Shown here piece by piece: positions 1-11,997 of a stretch of DNA of 64,000 nt. The position numbers and the translations under genes were made by a program. This stretch comes from Strongylocentrotus purpuratus. Lineage: Eukaryota; Echinodermata; Echinoidea; Camarodonta; Strongylocentrotidae. The first letter of the stretch is position 1. Each line of letters begins with the position of its first letter. The notes under the pieces are model-generated. The model worked only from the letters and a program-made list of their open reading frames with translations. It searched no databases and was not told the origin of the DNA. Location of the stretch: positions 17,643,633 to 17,707,632 of the forward strand of contig NW_022145611.1 in assembly GCF_000002235.5 (NCBI RefSeq). Reading direction: 5' to 3'.

Positions 1-1645
1 ATTAGGGCTGCGTGAGCATACATGTACATTTAAGGGTGTAACGTCACCCCCTGAAAATACATAGCTAAATACATATATATGCAAACAAAATTATCTTGTA
101 AACCATATATTTTCAATACTGCATAAGGTATTTTGCTGTAATTGTACATACTAAAATGCTGTTTATTTCTCACATACATCTCACTTACAGTAAGTCAGTT
201 TATGTATGTCACATTATTTGCATACACTAGTGCAAATATCAAAGAAATATGAAGATATTTGATGGCAAAACAACATACATTGGCACCATGACTAGCAGAC
301 AATTCATTTCTATATATGGTTCGTAGGCCCTTTTTTTCATGGTTTTATATAAAATATTAGCATTCCTTTTTGTTCACTATTTTACTTCAAGTTCAAGATT
401 AGTCGAGTTTGTATCTTCCTTATTTTCCATTGTAAATTATCATTTAATGAATTATAATGTATACATTATTTCCCATTTTGGGCATTGTAATTGTATTAAT
501 ATTTTTTGACATTTCCGAAATGCTATCTGTCCTACCCCTGATAATGAAATATAGATCGATGTTATGCAATGTTAATGAAGTGTACAAATATATTGTATTA
601 AACAATTTTTTACAGATGCGATTTGTCCTTTCCCACTTAAACAAAAATAGATGTTTAATCGGCAATAGCACCATTATAATTAAGTGACATGATGGAATTT
701 CTCATTTTCAAATCATATTTGACCTAATCCATGAAGGAGTTGTTATCAACTTTTGTAGCCCCATACCTATAAAGTAAATTCTATTTGGAGAGTCAAGGTA
801 ACGAGAGTAGAATGCCCCACAAGTTTACAATATTATTCCAACTGTGGTTTGTGAATCATATTAAAAGCCTATTGAATGAATTTCTATTGTGATTGCAATA
901 CTTTTTAATGGCTTTATTATGGTATTGTTTACAGAGGCAAACATTAAAATAACAATCACAGACAGTTAAGCTCCTTTTTTTTTTTTAAGGGGGGGGGGGG
1001 GTGTACACGAAAATCGCTGTACTAAATGTTTAGTTGTTACTTCAGATGCATTTGGGTTCATAACAGTGAGATGAGCTCTTTAAACACCAGTATTTATCAG
1101 TGGACTCCACACACGTAATAGCAAAAACATATGCCCACATGAACAAATCACACCAGTACTAATTTCTAATTTTCTTGCAAAAATACTTTTATTGCAAATT
1201 CTTGTTTATTTGGCAGTGTACATGTGTAAAATCATCAGCTAAACAAATGTAGTTCCATATATATAACATTGATGTATATATCTTTGATAATGACATAATG
1301 GATTGCTGAGATCTAATTATATTATTACTAAATGTCTGCTCTGTATGGCATCTAGAGAGATTAAAAAGAGCCCTAATATCGCTACCCTGCTGTGTTATTT
1401 GTGTAGATTATTTGGAATGTGTATGTGACTGATGATTCAAGAAACATAATCCGATATTGCACTTTTTCATTGGCTTATAAAAGTTTTGGGTTTAAAGTTT
1501 TGATATGTATCATTCCCTACCGGATGGATTTACCTCTTTACAAACAACATCCACTTGAAATTATACATGAAAGCTAGTGAAATCTCTTGCCAAATACTTA
1601 AAAAACTAAACATTTACAAAAAAAACAAGGGAAACGCTCTCGGCA
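1..1645. other. non-coding AT-rich sequence
   Basis: No ORF here looks like a protein family and no exon with convincing splice sites was recognised. The stretch is AT-rich and holds a T-run followed by a 12-base G-run near 970-1001. Short overlapping ORFs on opposite strands at 444-687 have no recognisable composition or motif and are treated as chance. Confidence 0.5.
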
Positions 1646-2727
1646 GTCTCGCCTGCATAACGCAATTCAGTATGATAAACCAGAACGTCGATGACGTAGC
1701 GCTCATCCGCATCTCACAACAACAAATATCGTAAATTTTATGTGGTACACTTTTGAACTGGTCAAAAAATAGAAATTTGATGCCCTGGAAGGGACATTAT
1801 TTCATTTCATTTCATTTGCATAAAGTACCATAAATAATCAATGGAGCAAAATCTCACAATTCTGTGTAGAAGTTTATTGTTCCAAATTTAGCTCTACCAG
1901 ATAAGGCAAAATCGGTCAAGAAATGAGGGAAAAGAAGCAATTTTTGTTATTTTTGGAATAAATTTGCATAAATTACCATAATTAATTAATGGAGAACAAT
2001 TTCAAAATTCTGTGTAGAAGTTTAGTGTACCAAAGTTAGCTCTACGATATAAAGCAAACCAAATCAAAATCGGTCGAGAAATGAAGGAGAAGAAGCCTTT
2101 TTTGTGATTTCGAATAAATTTGCATAAATTAGCATAGATAATGAATTTCACGATTCTGTGTAGAAATTTTAAATACCCTCCTAGCCCTATCATATGAAAC
2201 AATCAGAATCAAAATCGGTTGAAAAATAACGAAGAAGAAGCATTTTGAAAATCTTAATGTTGATGCCACAACAAAGTCTAAGTTTGTTGACCTTAAATGG
2301 CCTTTGACCTTAACTTAGTGACCTGAAATTCTACTCACATGATTGGAGAGCCTTGATAACCCTATAGTCCAAGTTTCATTGACTAAGAACTTATACTTAC
2401 AAAATTATATCAAAAATTCAAAAACTTAACCTTAGGTTAAGTTTTCGATGATGATGCTACAACATAGTCCAAGTCTGTTGACCTGAAATGACCTTTGACC
2501 TTGACTTTGTGATCTGAAATTCTACTCACGTGATTGGGGATACTTGATTACCCTATAGTCAAAGTTTCATTGACTAAGAACTTATACTTTAAAAATTATA
2601 CCAAAAATTCAAAAACTTAACCTTAGGTTAAGTTTTTGATGTTGACGCCGTCGCCGTCGCCGTCGCGGCCGCCGCCGTTACCGGAAAAGCGGCGCCTATG
2701 TCTCGCTTTTTGCTACGCAGGCGAGAC
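1646..2727. mobile_element. TIR-bounded non-autonomous DNA element with internal repeats
   Basis: The ends form an imperfect terminal inverted repeat: GTCTCGCCTGCATAAC at 1646 and the complement of a GTCTCGCCTGCGTAGC end at 2727. Inside there are two repeat systems. Three diverged copies of about 160 bp (about 1805-2250) share a TTTGCATAAA block, TTCTGTGTAGAA and AAAATCGGT. Two copies of about 190 bp (about 2256-2645) share GACCTTTGACCTT and a CTTAACCTTAGGTTAAG palindrome. A GCC-rich stretch (2645-2690) lies just inside the right end. No transposase is encoded, so it would depend on a partner. I could not find a clear target-site duplication, so the superfamily is open. Confidence 0.7.
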
Positions 2728-3843
2728 AAAAACTGATAAACACTAATCCTTAACATTATCATGATAAGGTGCATAAACATTAAAAGGTAATTTTGAATTC
2801 AGTCAGGAAAGAAATTTCTCAGATGAAATTGAGTGACTTATTACAGTTCTCTGTAGAAAGTTAACACTACTTTTAAAGAACTGTAAATACTTTCATGCCA
2901 ATTGGTTTCCCATCAAACATTTTCTGCTTTCTACTGGGGAAACGGTCTACCGTAAAGTACAATACCCTCAAATGATTCATTAGTTCTTTGTATACATCAA
3001 GAAAATTTCAAGAATTATCGCAGCCTCTTGGTCAACTTTCACAAAATATGTTGTTCTAAACATGGGCATATATAGTATATAATAGTATAGAGTATAGTAT
3101 AGAGGGCCTGACATTTATAACAACTCTCCAGCAATGAATGTTGTAAATGGGACTACACACTCGATTGGTGTTGGTAATATAATTGCTCTTATAGCCTATT
3201 TCACTTGTAAGGCACATACAAAAAAAGACATTTAAAGAAAAAAGAAAAAAAGATAATTCAATTTGTAAAAAAACATGCGAACCTCATTCCCCTACAAAAA
3301 AATTTTAAATATATATGATTCATGTATATAATATGATATACCAAGAAAGGTCAAATGAACCATGAAAGCAAAAGGTAGACTCATTTGGCAAGCCTAGGCA
3401 CACTACGGAACAACTACAGACTATGTTCGTAATAATTTTTCAAATTACAGATTTATAATTGTATTATTACTCTGCCACTTTTTGGTAATTTATGTGCATA
3501 TTTTTTCTCTTCAGGTCAATATATTTACATAACATTTTACAAAATTAATGTTTTTCATTATTTTGAGGATCCACATTTTACAAACTCTGCTTTTCAGTGA
3601 ATCCCTCTTTTTCCACAAGTTTACTTTAGAAATATAAAAGAAGTATTATACTGGGTATTTATGTATACTTTCTATTTGATAACTTTAAACCATGAAAAAT
3701 GCATTAGGTATTTAGTTGAATATTGAATTGTATATCTGTTCTGTTGGAAATAAAAAATAAAACTGAAACTATTCCAGTGATATAATCCAAAATATAATCT
3801 GCATATCATTCCCCTCGGTCACCGAGTAGTGGTTGGAGCTGTT
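2728..3843. other. intergenic / 3' flank of TRPT1
   Basis: AT-rich sequence downstream of the TRPT1 stop codon (the gene runs leftwards), so it probably contains the 3' UTR and poly(A) site, which I could not place with confidence. A TATAG-type low-complexity patch lies near 3068-3105. No other gene is visible. Confidence 0.4.
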
Positions 3844-6800
3844 TCAGTGTTTCTCAAAAGCAATCGGATGCCCTGCAATATCATGAAAATTTAAAAAAAC
3901 ATGAAAATAAACAGGCATGTTCCCACACATAATGATTGGTAATATATAAGGGATTATTTACAAAAAGGTAATCAATTTTATTTGACTAGATGAGAACATT
4001 TACTGTAACACGTTTAACTAAAGGTAATCTGGAAATTGAATAACTCTCAATCAATGATTAGATTTAGTTTATGGAGCTAAATGCAAGTAACACTTCATAT
4101 TTGATGGATATCACTTTGGGAACAAGATGGCTCCATGCAGTACTAGGTCTATGGGAATGAGAGGATTCAATAATCAATAGGTTACAAATGTTTGACTCAC
4201 TTGAACGAGCTTCCATCACGCTACTGAAGTATCTAGTTCTAAGGATCCCGTCTTTGTCACCTGGGGATAGTACCACACCATTCTTCGACAAGAAGAACTT
4301 GACGCCACCTACATGTTCAAGTATCATGAGAGGACATGAAAGGAGAAGAATCAATTTACACCAACCAGTTTGGCTTCACTCATTATGATTTAAGGTTGAA
4401 CAAAATGAATAAGTGATTGCAAATATAACAAAGTAAAATGTTCCAGAACTATATTGCTGTGAATGAATGGTAGACAAATAACCCACTAACATACATGGAC
4501 AGCTCCAGCAATTTTATAAGTGACATCAATGCATGAAAATAGAGTAACCATGATATTAGTACCAATCAATTCAATGCAGAGGATCTTATATGATAGCCCT
4601 ACTGATACATTTTTATGATATCAATCCTATCATCTCCCTTTCCCTTCTATCTCGCTCTTTCTTTTTCTCTCTTCCTCCTCCCCCTTCCTGTTCTTTCACC
4701 TTTTCTCCTTCTTCATGTCTATTCTCTTCCCTTTTCTCTCTCTGCCCTAGCACTAAACTCGTTATTTTACACTTTTTTTCTTCATTCTTAAATACAAGTT
4801 TGACTTTTTCCTAAAAAGTGGACCTAGCCTATAGCTTTACAAGCTCTGCATCTTTTATAGGTTCCTCCACATTTTCTCAAATTATGATGTAATTAAGAAT
4901 GATTTTTTTTAACAATTCTTTTATAATGATTCAATGTACATCATTAAAAAATTGCAACATTATTATTGTACCGATTTTGGTAATGCACTGCTTTGTTTTG
5001 TTTATGTTTTATTATATGTATGTGATATGAGGGAGTGGAAAATCAATTTGAACCTTGAGCAATCCAATGGTATCCAATAGAATCCAATAGTACAAACATT
5101 GTACAGATATCATACATGGCAGAGCAAAGGATGCTTAATGACTGCCTATATGGCAGATCTGTCTTGCTAGAGATTTCAATCTGATCCCCTTAACACAACA
5201 AGCCAGTAATAAAAACAAGCAAACAAAATCATAATCATAATCCACTATAACCAAGACATATATGTGGCACTATGAGCAGTACAAAGCCTACCCAATGGCA
5301 CCCAAACAACTGATTTTAATTTCTCTTCCTGGCAATGATTAAATAATTTTGCTATCCTTATATTCTCTTCAATGGCATTTTGAAAGGATGAACCAACGAT
5401 GAAACCCCACACTGTCCCTTCCTATATGTAACTCATTTGAGAATCATAAGTCAATTAATTACCTCTCAATGCTGCAGGAAGATCAATGAATATCATCACT
5501 TGACAGGATCTCCGCATTCCTGTAAGAGAAATAAAATATGGCATCTAAAACATCAAATTATGGCACATTTTATTTTATAATTGAATATAGAATAAGTATT
5601 GATACTTGTAATCAAAGGCAGATTTTTTCAGAAAGTTATACAAACTGTAGGTTACCAGTACATGGCAATATCTGATTCCCCTAGACATAATACATGTTTC
5701 TAACACATGTTCACAATCGTCGAAGTAGAATGGCAGTTCAGGTGTAGTGTACATAATACAGAAAATTACTAACCACTGATGACTCCATCAGCTCCCGGCA
5801 CACCCTGGGCAAAGTGAATGTGAGTCCTGTTCATCCTCTTCAGTCCCTACCATATAAAATGAAGAGAGAACGAGAGAGTAGATAATGAGTGATGAGTATA
5901 AGGAAGAATACATGAGATAATGAGTAGGCAAACAAACAGATAATGAAAATGAAGAGATACAAAGACAGTAGAGAGGGAAAGAAAGACACTCAAAATGAGT
6001 TGAAGAGAAAAAGAGACAGGAAGAAACAAGAGGGAATGTGTGAAGGGGGCGTAAAGGAATGAATACAGGCATAGAGTACCGAAGCTGTGACGTCATAAAA
6101 ATCTATTTTTAGAATTTCTCTATTTTTTCTTCATTTTCCGAAAGAGTATCAAAAATAATGTCCAAATGTTGAAAACCAATTGAATATATTAAGTATTGAT
6201 TGAGATATGATCATCTGAATGAATATATTTCCAATAGGAACTCGGTGTTACATGCTCTGGCTCCTAATGGTTAGGAGCCAGAGCATATAACACTGAGTTC
6301 CCATAGGCAATCTTTTTATTCAGATGGTCACTGCTTGAGTACCGGTACACTATTCCCTCTGTGGGATCCCGTGTGCAGGAATGCAAAGCTTTCATACAAA
6401 TAGGTGTAATCTAAAAATTGAAACAATTCCAAACGGAGGTGACTTGAAAAATAATACCGTAATAATAATAATAATAATTCTTAAACATCAGTGCTATAAC
6501 TAGTACCATACCTGTCTGCGGATCTGGTCCCAATGCCTGAAATAAGTTCCATGGACTACGGTTCGAAAACGACTGGCATCAGTAATGGGTTCCAGCTCTG
6601 GTTCAGGTACCTGAGAAGAGAAATGGTAAGAGCTCACAACGTAAGCAACAGAGATGGCAGCATGTGATTATAAAAAAGCAATTCAAGTCTCTCATTCGAT
6701 CTAGTCCACGCTACTTTGCATTTGATAGTAAATGGCTCTAATTCAAGCATATTTAGAGATTGATTTTTTTTTAATGGAAAATTCATAACTCACTGTATTT

Positions 6801-7960
6801 TTTCCCTTGACAAAAAACATTGAATTCAGGGATCTAAGTTAAAAGTAATAAAGGAAGGAAATGCATACGGCATTGTTTATTCAAATAACACTTTTTTGAC
6901 AACTGCTTAAAACTGTCTCTCATTTGATAACTTGAGCCCAAGAAAAGATAAAATGTGATACTGTAAACACAGAAATTTGTGTGAATGGCAGCATTATAGT
7001 GCCGTGATCAACTGATGTCACAAATATGGACCACTCATAAGATCTGTAAATATTTCTTAGGTAACCAGTGCGCCTGGTAACACAAATATGAGTTAGAGAT
7101 TGATTTCCATTTTGATATGAATCACTATGTAACATTGATTGATCATCGCTAAGATATGTGTTATGTGAGCCTCAGGCCCCATGACAATGTTTATTATGTT
7201 GATTTATCTTAACTAATTTATATTTTAAAAAACGAGCCTTACGTCAAAGGAATGTCCTTGGTTAGCACAGATCATCAGTTCACCAGTTTCCTCATTGGTT
7301 TTGAAGGAGAATCTCTGTTTGTCATTGGAAGCCACAACCCTTCTAATGTCGGCCTCTGTAAAGCGCTTGAACATCTTATGGGCTAAAAGATCCTTGACTA
7401 GAACATATCCCCCTGTGGTTATTTTTTGAAGAAATTTTTGGAAAAGCACAATAAGAATCAATTATTTATATAAAGAAAGAAACATAATACATAATGTATA
7501 GTATTGGTGAATATAATAGAAAATATAATACTAACATCTGAGAATGGATTGTTAGATATATATATATATATAAATATGGCAGCAGACAATCCACATATAT
7601 CTTAAATTTGTCCATGACTTTATAACAAAGACAGAGTACAGTTTGACGCATTAATTTTTACAATATAGTTCTATGAGTACGAAGTGGAATTTGGAACCTT
7701 GTATTTTGCAACATGTCTCAGGCATATAAACCAATGCCACCGCCATGACAATACCAAACATATCTTGCAAAATAATAAATCTTGTTATAATTCATCATAC
7801 GTTTCATCAATTCAATGATTGTCTTTTTTTCAATGCTAATCCTATTATTCTTAAGTCAATTACTCTCTGCTAGCTGCTTACCTGGATAAATGTTGAAGCC
7901 CAATTGCTGTGCTCTGTGCCTTAAAACCAGCGAGAGAAGTTTAGACAGTCTGACGTCCAT
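3844..7960 (-). CDS. TRPT1: tRNA 2'-phosphotransferase 1, seven coding exons
   Basis: Tpt1/KptA-family enzymes remove the 2'-phosphate left at the splice junction of ligated tRNAs, passing it to NAD+ to give ADP-ribose 1'',2''-cyclic phosphate and nicotinamide. Exons, 5' to 3' on the minus strand, are 7960-7882, 7412-7243, 6610-6512, 5846-5774, 5519-5463, 4308-4201 and 3872-3844. All donors are GT, all acceptors AG, every junction is in phase, and the sum is 615 nt (204 residues plus stop). The start was chosen because an in-frame stop lies about 42 nt upstream. Motifs are LVLRH (Arg14, His15), NDKQRF (Arg60), ANQGHS (76-81), VVHGTYF, RTHIHFA and GVISGMR (Arg143, split by intron 4). These supply the Arg-His-Arg-Arg set essential in yeast Tpt1. 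The C-terminal LSPGDKDGILRTRYF block matches the family. The last, nine-codon exon is the least certain part: if its intron is not spliced, exon 6 reads on for 45 more codons to the stop at 4064-4066. Human TRPT1 is about 253 residues, with longer tails. Confidence 0.93.
6208..6330. repeat. foldback hairpin in TRPT1 intron 3
   Basis: Two arms of about 60 bp (6208-6267 and 6271-6330) are inverted copies around a 3-nt loop. The inner 34 bp pair almost perfectly, with GCTCTGGCTCCTAA and its complement at the core; the outer part is more diverged. It lies between TRPT1 exons 3 and 4. A short foldback MITE is the simplest reading, but a transcribed hairpin is possible because the host intron is transcribed. 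Confidence 0.75.
7549..7572. repeat. AT dinucleotide microsatellite
   Basis: A short (TA)n run inside what would be TRPT1 intron 1. Confidence 0.7.
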
Positions 7961-9000
7961 GTTTTGGAGTGAGGATGGCCAGTTAGCTCGGTGGATTAAT
8001 TAGGTATGTGTGAGGGAGCTGGATGGAGTGAGCAGTGTTAATTCCAATGGGCAAATGGAGACAGTTGAGCTGCAGAGCTGTCGGTGGTGGGTTGTTGAAC
8101 CTAGCGTGCGAATTTGTAAACTGTCTGTCTTACAGCCTTAGTACATGTATGTAGATCAAACTGAGATTGAAATATCATGATGATCTGGATCTTTCGAAAC
8201 TATATGAAAGAAATCCTCTCGTTTGAAACTCTGCCAGCTGCAGTCGTGTTGCAATGACATACTAGATCTATATGATTGTCTGCTAGCCAGCCAGCGCCAG
8301 GTGATTGCGCAATATTGTTGTTGTTGTTGGCGATTAGATGGCGCTCTTCAATCTTGTCAGATTTTCTGCGCCACGGCGTTCCTTCCTTGATGTTCATCTT
8401 TTCGAACTGTTGATCTTGGCTCACTTTTACTGATCAAGTTTTCGGCTCTCTCTTTAGTCTTTCCAGACTCATATTTTCGAGTTCAGAGTAGGCCCACCTG
8501 TCTCAGCGAAGTGCTAATATGCAAGATTTAGTACATTCAATTTCCCCTCACCATAATTAGTATTAGACCATTTTAATCATAAGGATGTCATCTCTATGAT
8601 TTTACAGATAATGCTCAACCATTTCAATCATAAATTAATTCATAATCATATACCCACAGAGGGAAACGCACTATACGATCATTCCAAGAGGACTCTAAAA
8701 TCCGATAAATTTCCTAATAATTTTATTAAATCTAATGTATCACGTTTCAATGGTCATTGCATTATCTTTCTCTTTCATATTTCTTGCAATGTAATAAAAA
8801 ATGTAATATTATATTACATTTCTGAAACTTGACATGGATACATAATTCATGTTCATGTTGATTTTGAATGTGCTGATATTTTCCTTTTTTGCGACATTTG
8901 GCTGAATTTTCCATTAAAAGAAATGTCTTCTATTTAATGAGGACTCCCATTGAAATTGCTAGATCTAGTATAAGCTGAAGACAATCATGTGGTTTGACGA
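7961..9000. other. TRPT1 upstream region and intergenic sequence
   Basis: This holds the 5' UTR and promoter of TRPT1, which reads leftwards from 7960. No TATA box can be assigned. The stretch 8200-8480 is less AT-rich than its surroundings and includes a short (TTG)n run near 8317. A 74-codon minus-strand ORF (8424-8200) has an Asn run and no family resemblance; it could be 5' leader sequence. No plus-strand partner gene was recognised. Confidence 0.4.
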
Positions 9001-9009
9001 TTCTTCCTT

Positions 9010-9480
9010 TATGTATAAGATTTCTAGTTCATTGTTTTCTTTCAGCGCTTTTTTTAACACCGCAATGGGAAGGTATCCATTAAAAGTTTATCTCTATATC
9101 AGTTCTGACATTTTGAGTATTTTAATTTTGTACAAAATGTCGGCAACAAGGGTATTTCGAACTTTTTGGCTGCTTTCTAGAGCCTGAATTGCTGACAACG
9201 AATCTGTTAAGAAAACAACTGACATTCCTGTACAATCTTCTAGCCACTGCAAGGCCATCACTAGTATACCGCTAATATTTCTGTTTGATGATGATAACCT
9301 TTGATGATAACCTATAACATTTTGTTATTCCCAATTCTGGAATACAAAAAGCAGATCCGATGCCTTTGTCCTATGTTTTCAATCCATCAGTGTACATTTT
9401 TAAACAACCTTTCCATCTTGTAGGTATTCTTTCTAATACACAGTTCTTCATATCAGGAAGAGAATTTTGTTTCTTATTAT
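9010..9480 (-). pseudogene. decayed RNase H domain of a non-LTR retrotransposon
   Basis: On the minus strand, broken frames give a typical retrotransposon RNase H order. KMYTDGLKT (about 9400-9370) and GIGSAFCIPELGITK follow one another, then, after a frame change, VMALQWLED and VVFLTDSLSAIQAL, then WIPSHCGVK in a further frame near 9070. The YTDG, TDSLSA and PSHCGV blocks correspond to the catalytic Asp and His regions of RNase H carried by several non-LTR clades. Stops and frameshifts show it is dead. No reverse transcriptase or endonuclease domain is visible nearby. A poly(C)-rich element lies immediately upstream in its reading direction. Confidence 0.8.
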
Positions 9481-9491
9481 AATTGTGTGAA

Positions 9492-9765
9492 CAGGCGCGT
9501 ACACAGGGGGGGGGGGGAGTTGGGGGGTTAAACCCCCCCCCCTTTGGTATTTTTTTTTTGTGTGTAAACCCCCCCCATAACCCCCCTAACCCCCCCCCCC
9601 CCAACGGAGCAAAATTTCAAATTTTCAAATTTCGAGACCAAAAAAAAAAAAAATGTCCTCTTACACCCCCCCCCCTCTTATTCAGCGGCTGGCTGAGTCG
9701 TTGCGAAATTTTTAAATGTTAACCCCTCCCCCCCCCCCCTTGAAAAGATCCTGCGTACACGCCTG
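9492..9765. mobile_element. hAT-like non-autonomous element, poly(G/C)-rich, copy 1
   Basis: A 274-bp unit begins CAGGCGCGTACACAGG and ends with the inverse, CCTGCGTACACGCCTG. It is flanked by an exact 8-bp direct repeat, TGTGTGAA, at 9484-9491 and 9766-9773. An 8-bp duplication with CAG-type termini is the hAT-superfamily signature. The interior is nearly all G, C, A and T homopolymer runs and has no coding capacity; overlapping ORFs through it are low-complexity artefacts. Confidence 0.85.
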
Positions 9766-9773
9766 TGTGTGAA

Positions 9774-10100
9774 TATAATAATAAGAAGAAAAAAAACAGG
9801 TATTATTTCTTGTTTCTGATAGAGGCTACCTCCGACTATTGTGCTTCGCCACAGAGAATCGACTCTAAACCCTAATAGGGTTAGTTAAAAGGTCTATCGA
9901 ATTGATTCTCCCTTTGTCTATTCTCTTTCTCCTTTTATAAAATCTCAATTTTCTTTAAATCTCAATTTCTTTAAATCTCAATTTCTTTAAATCTCTCTCT
10001 CTCTCTCTCTCTTTCTCTCCCTCTCTCTCCCCCTCTCGATTATCCACATCGTCTGTCAAGACCGGAAAGCCAATGTTTGCTTACGGTTGCTTACTGTATG
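9774..10100. repeat. low-complexity CT-rich stretch
   Basis: A repeated AAATCTCAATTTCTTT unit (about 9938-9992) runs into a (CT)n microsatellite to about 10038. No gene was seen. Confidence 0.6.
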
Positions 10101-10114
10101 CGCATAAAAGCTTT

Positions 10115-10379
10115 TACTCCTTCGTCGGACTGACGTAGGGTAGCGTAGTGTTGCGTAGACTTGCGTAAAAATGCGTACTTTCTGCGTCTAGTGTCTACGC
10201 CGAAATTATAAACGAAAAAAACATTAAACATGTTTAATTCTTTGCGTCCATCTCGCGTACCCCTTTGCGTCCCTCAACGTATAGTTACGTAGGTCAGCGT
10301 AGGACAGCGTACGCTCGGCGTAGTCGGTACCGAACACTACGCAACTCTACGTATGACCTGGTGTGAACGGGGCTTAAGT
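10115..10379. mobile_element. MITE-like element with two CGT arrays phased near 10.5 bp
   Basis: CGT occurs at 10123, 10134, 10144, 10154, 10164, 10174 and 10185, and again at 10245, 10256, 10268, 10278, 10288, 10298, 10308 and 10319. The mean spacing is about 10.3-10.6 bp in both blocks. The right end reads GTGTGAACGGGGCTTAAG, resembling the inverse of the GATACCCCGGTCACAC sequence near 35850, so the two may be relatives. No ORF of substance is present. Boundaries are approximate. Confidence 0.55.
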
Positions 10380-10596
10380 CTATACTGTTTACGCTATATC
10401 CACAGAATGTCCCAAATTATTCTCGAGCAGTAGAGATTCTATGTTTTTTAAGCAACAGCGCCATCTTCGGATCGTACTACAAACAAGGTTATACAAGTCA
10501 TGTAGTTGTACGAATATAGCATAATAATTTTGGAGAACTATCATGTCTAAATCTCTCCCTCTCCCCCTGAAAACATGTATTTCAATATACATACAG

Positions 10597-10653
<57 letters not shown>

Positions 10654-11965
10654 CCTCTCCACTTCTAGATATTTCTGATAAAACACAATCGCAAAACTCT
10701 CAAGAAATCAATTGAAATCCAATTTCAATACCCTATTCCCTTGACACGTTAGCAACCATGCAAGTACTTTCGAAAAATCATTCTGAGGCAATTTCAATAG
10801 CCTTATGCCTCATCAATTCAAATATGCGTACATGACAATGATGTATTTTGTTATTCGAACATTACTTGTATGGGACATACAATTTTAGGGTGTTAGAATT
10901 GCCCTTGAGTGGATTAAAGAATATAGTTGCAATTGTGTTTATTGTATATCCCAAAGAAACATGACCCTGGATCAACTGCAGATACTTGATAAAAAAAAAT
11001 AGGATCTACGGTCTAAGGGGCAAGCCTGTTGCCTCTTTCGTTGGTCATATAACTTGGTATTAAAATATTGATGAACGGTTTGACGATCTGGATTACCGAA
11101 TCCTGCATTTCATATTTACAGCTGGATAGGAGCTGACATCGCTTACATCATAGGTCTATTTATACCTTCTGACAGAAAAAAAAGTTAATCTTCAAATTGT
11201 TCCCTTTTCCCCTCGAATTACTGACTACACAATCAGCTATTCTAGATGTCTTCCAGACAGTTTCTCTATACTGATGCAATTTAACAAGTGCAGAGACCAA
11301 TACCAACATCACCTTCAGACCTACATCCACAAATTCTAAGCAGGGAGGAGTTTGGGGGGGGGGGGGGGGGGGGGGAGTGAGTCGATATATTTTCAGGATG
11401 GAAAGGATGGATATCTATCGAGGTACTGGTCCGAATTCTAATCTTGAATACTGCACCTATACACATGCACTTACGCATCTGCAAGAATCTTCAGCAGTGA
11501 AAGAGGCAGATTATCCTGAAGAAAAAGAAGTAATACGATCCACTATTTTTGATACCGTTGTTATTATCACGGGCAAAAGCGCCCTTGTGCCGCATGATAA
11601 TGATGAATATTATTGTTGTTTTGACTTCTTTTTTCCTCCAATAATTGATATACACTAAAAATAGAAAACTGATTAAAATTGCCAAGAATCTCTATACATA
11701 GGCTGGTGATATAATTCATTCGATGTTCATTGTTTTTTGAGAAACAAGTTGAAAAAAGTCATTAAGCGCAAAGACCTTCAAGGAGAGGAAGAGAGAGAGA
11801 GAGAGAGAGAGAGGGGGAGGGAGAGAGAGAGAGAGAGAGATAGAGGGGGGGGGGAGATGAAGTCATTGAAGCTCATTATGATTGAAGGGCCCTCAAGAAG
11901 AACATTATTGGGATTGGTAAGACTACTCTGAGTAAACAAAACATGTAATTATCATCATCATCATC

Positions 11966-11997
<32 letters not shown>

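Noticed and set aside
7243..7412. loss of the Tpt1 catalytic Arg because Cys precedes ANQGHS
   Set aside because: Yeast Tpt1 also has Cys there; the essential Arg71 corresponds to the Arg in NDKQRF, which is present.
9371..9722. Gly/Pro-rich ORFs
   Set aside because: Homopolymer products of the element at 9492-9765; only the part at 9371-9480 has meaning, as retrotransposon RNase H.
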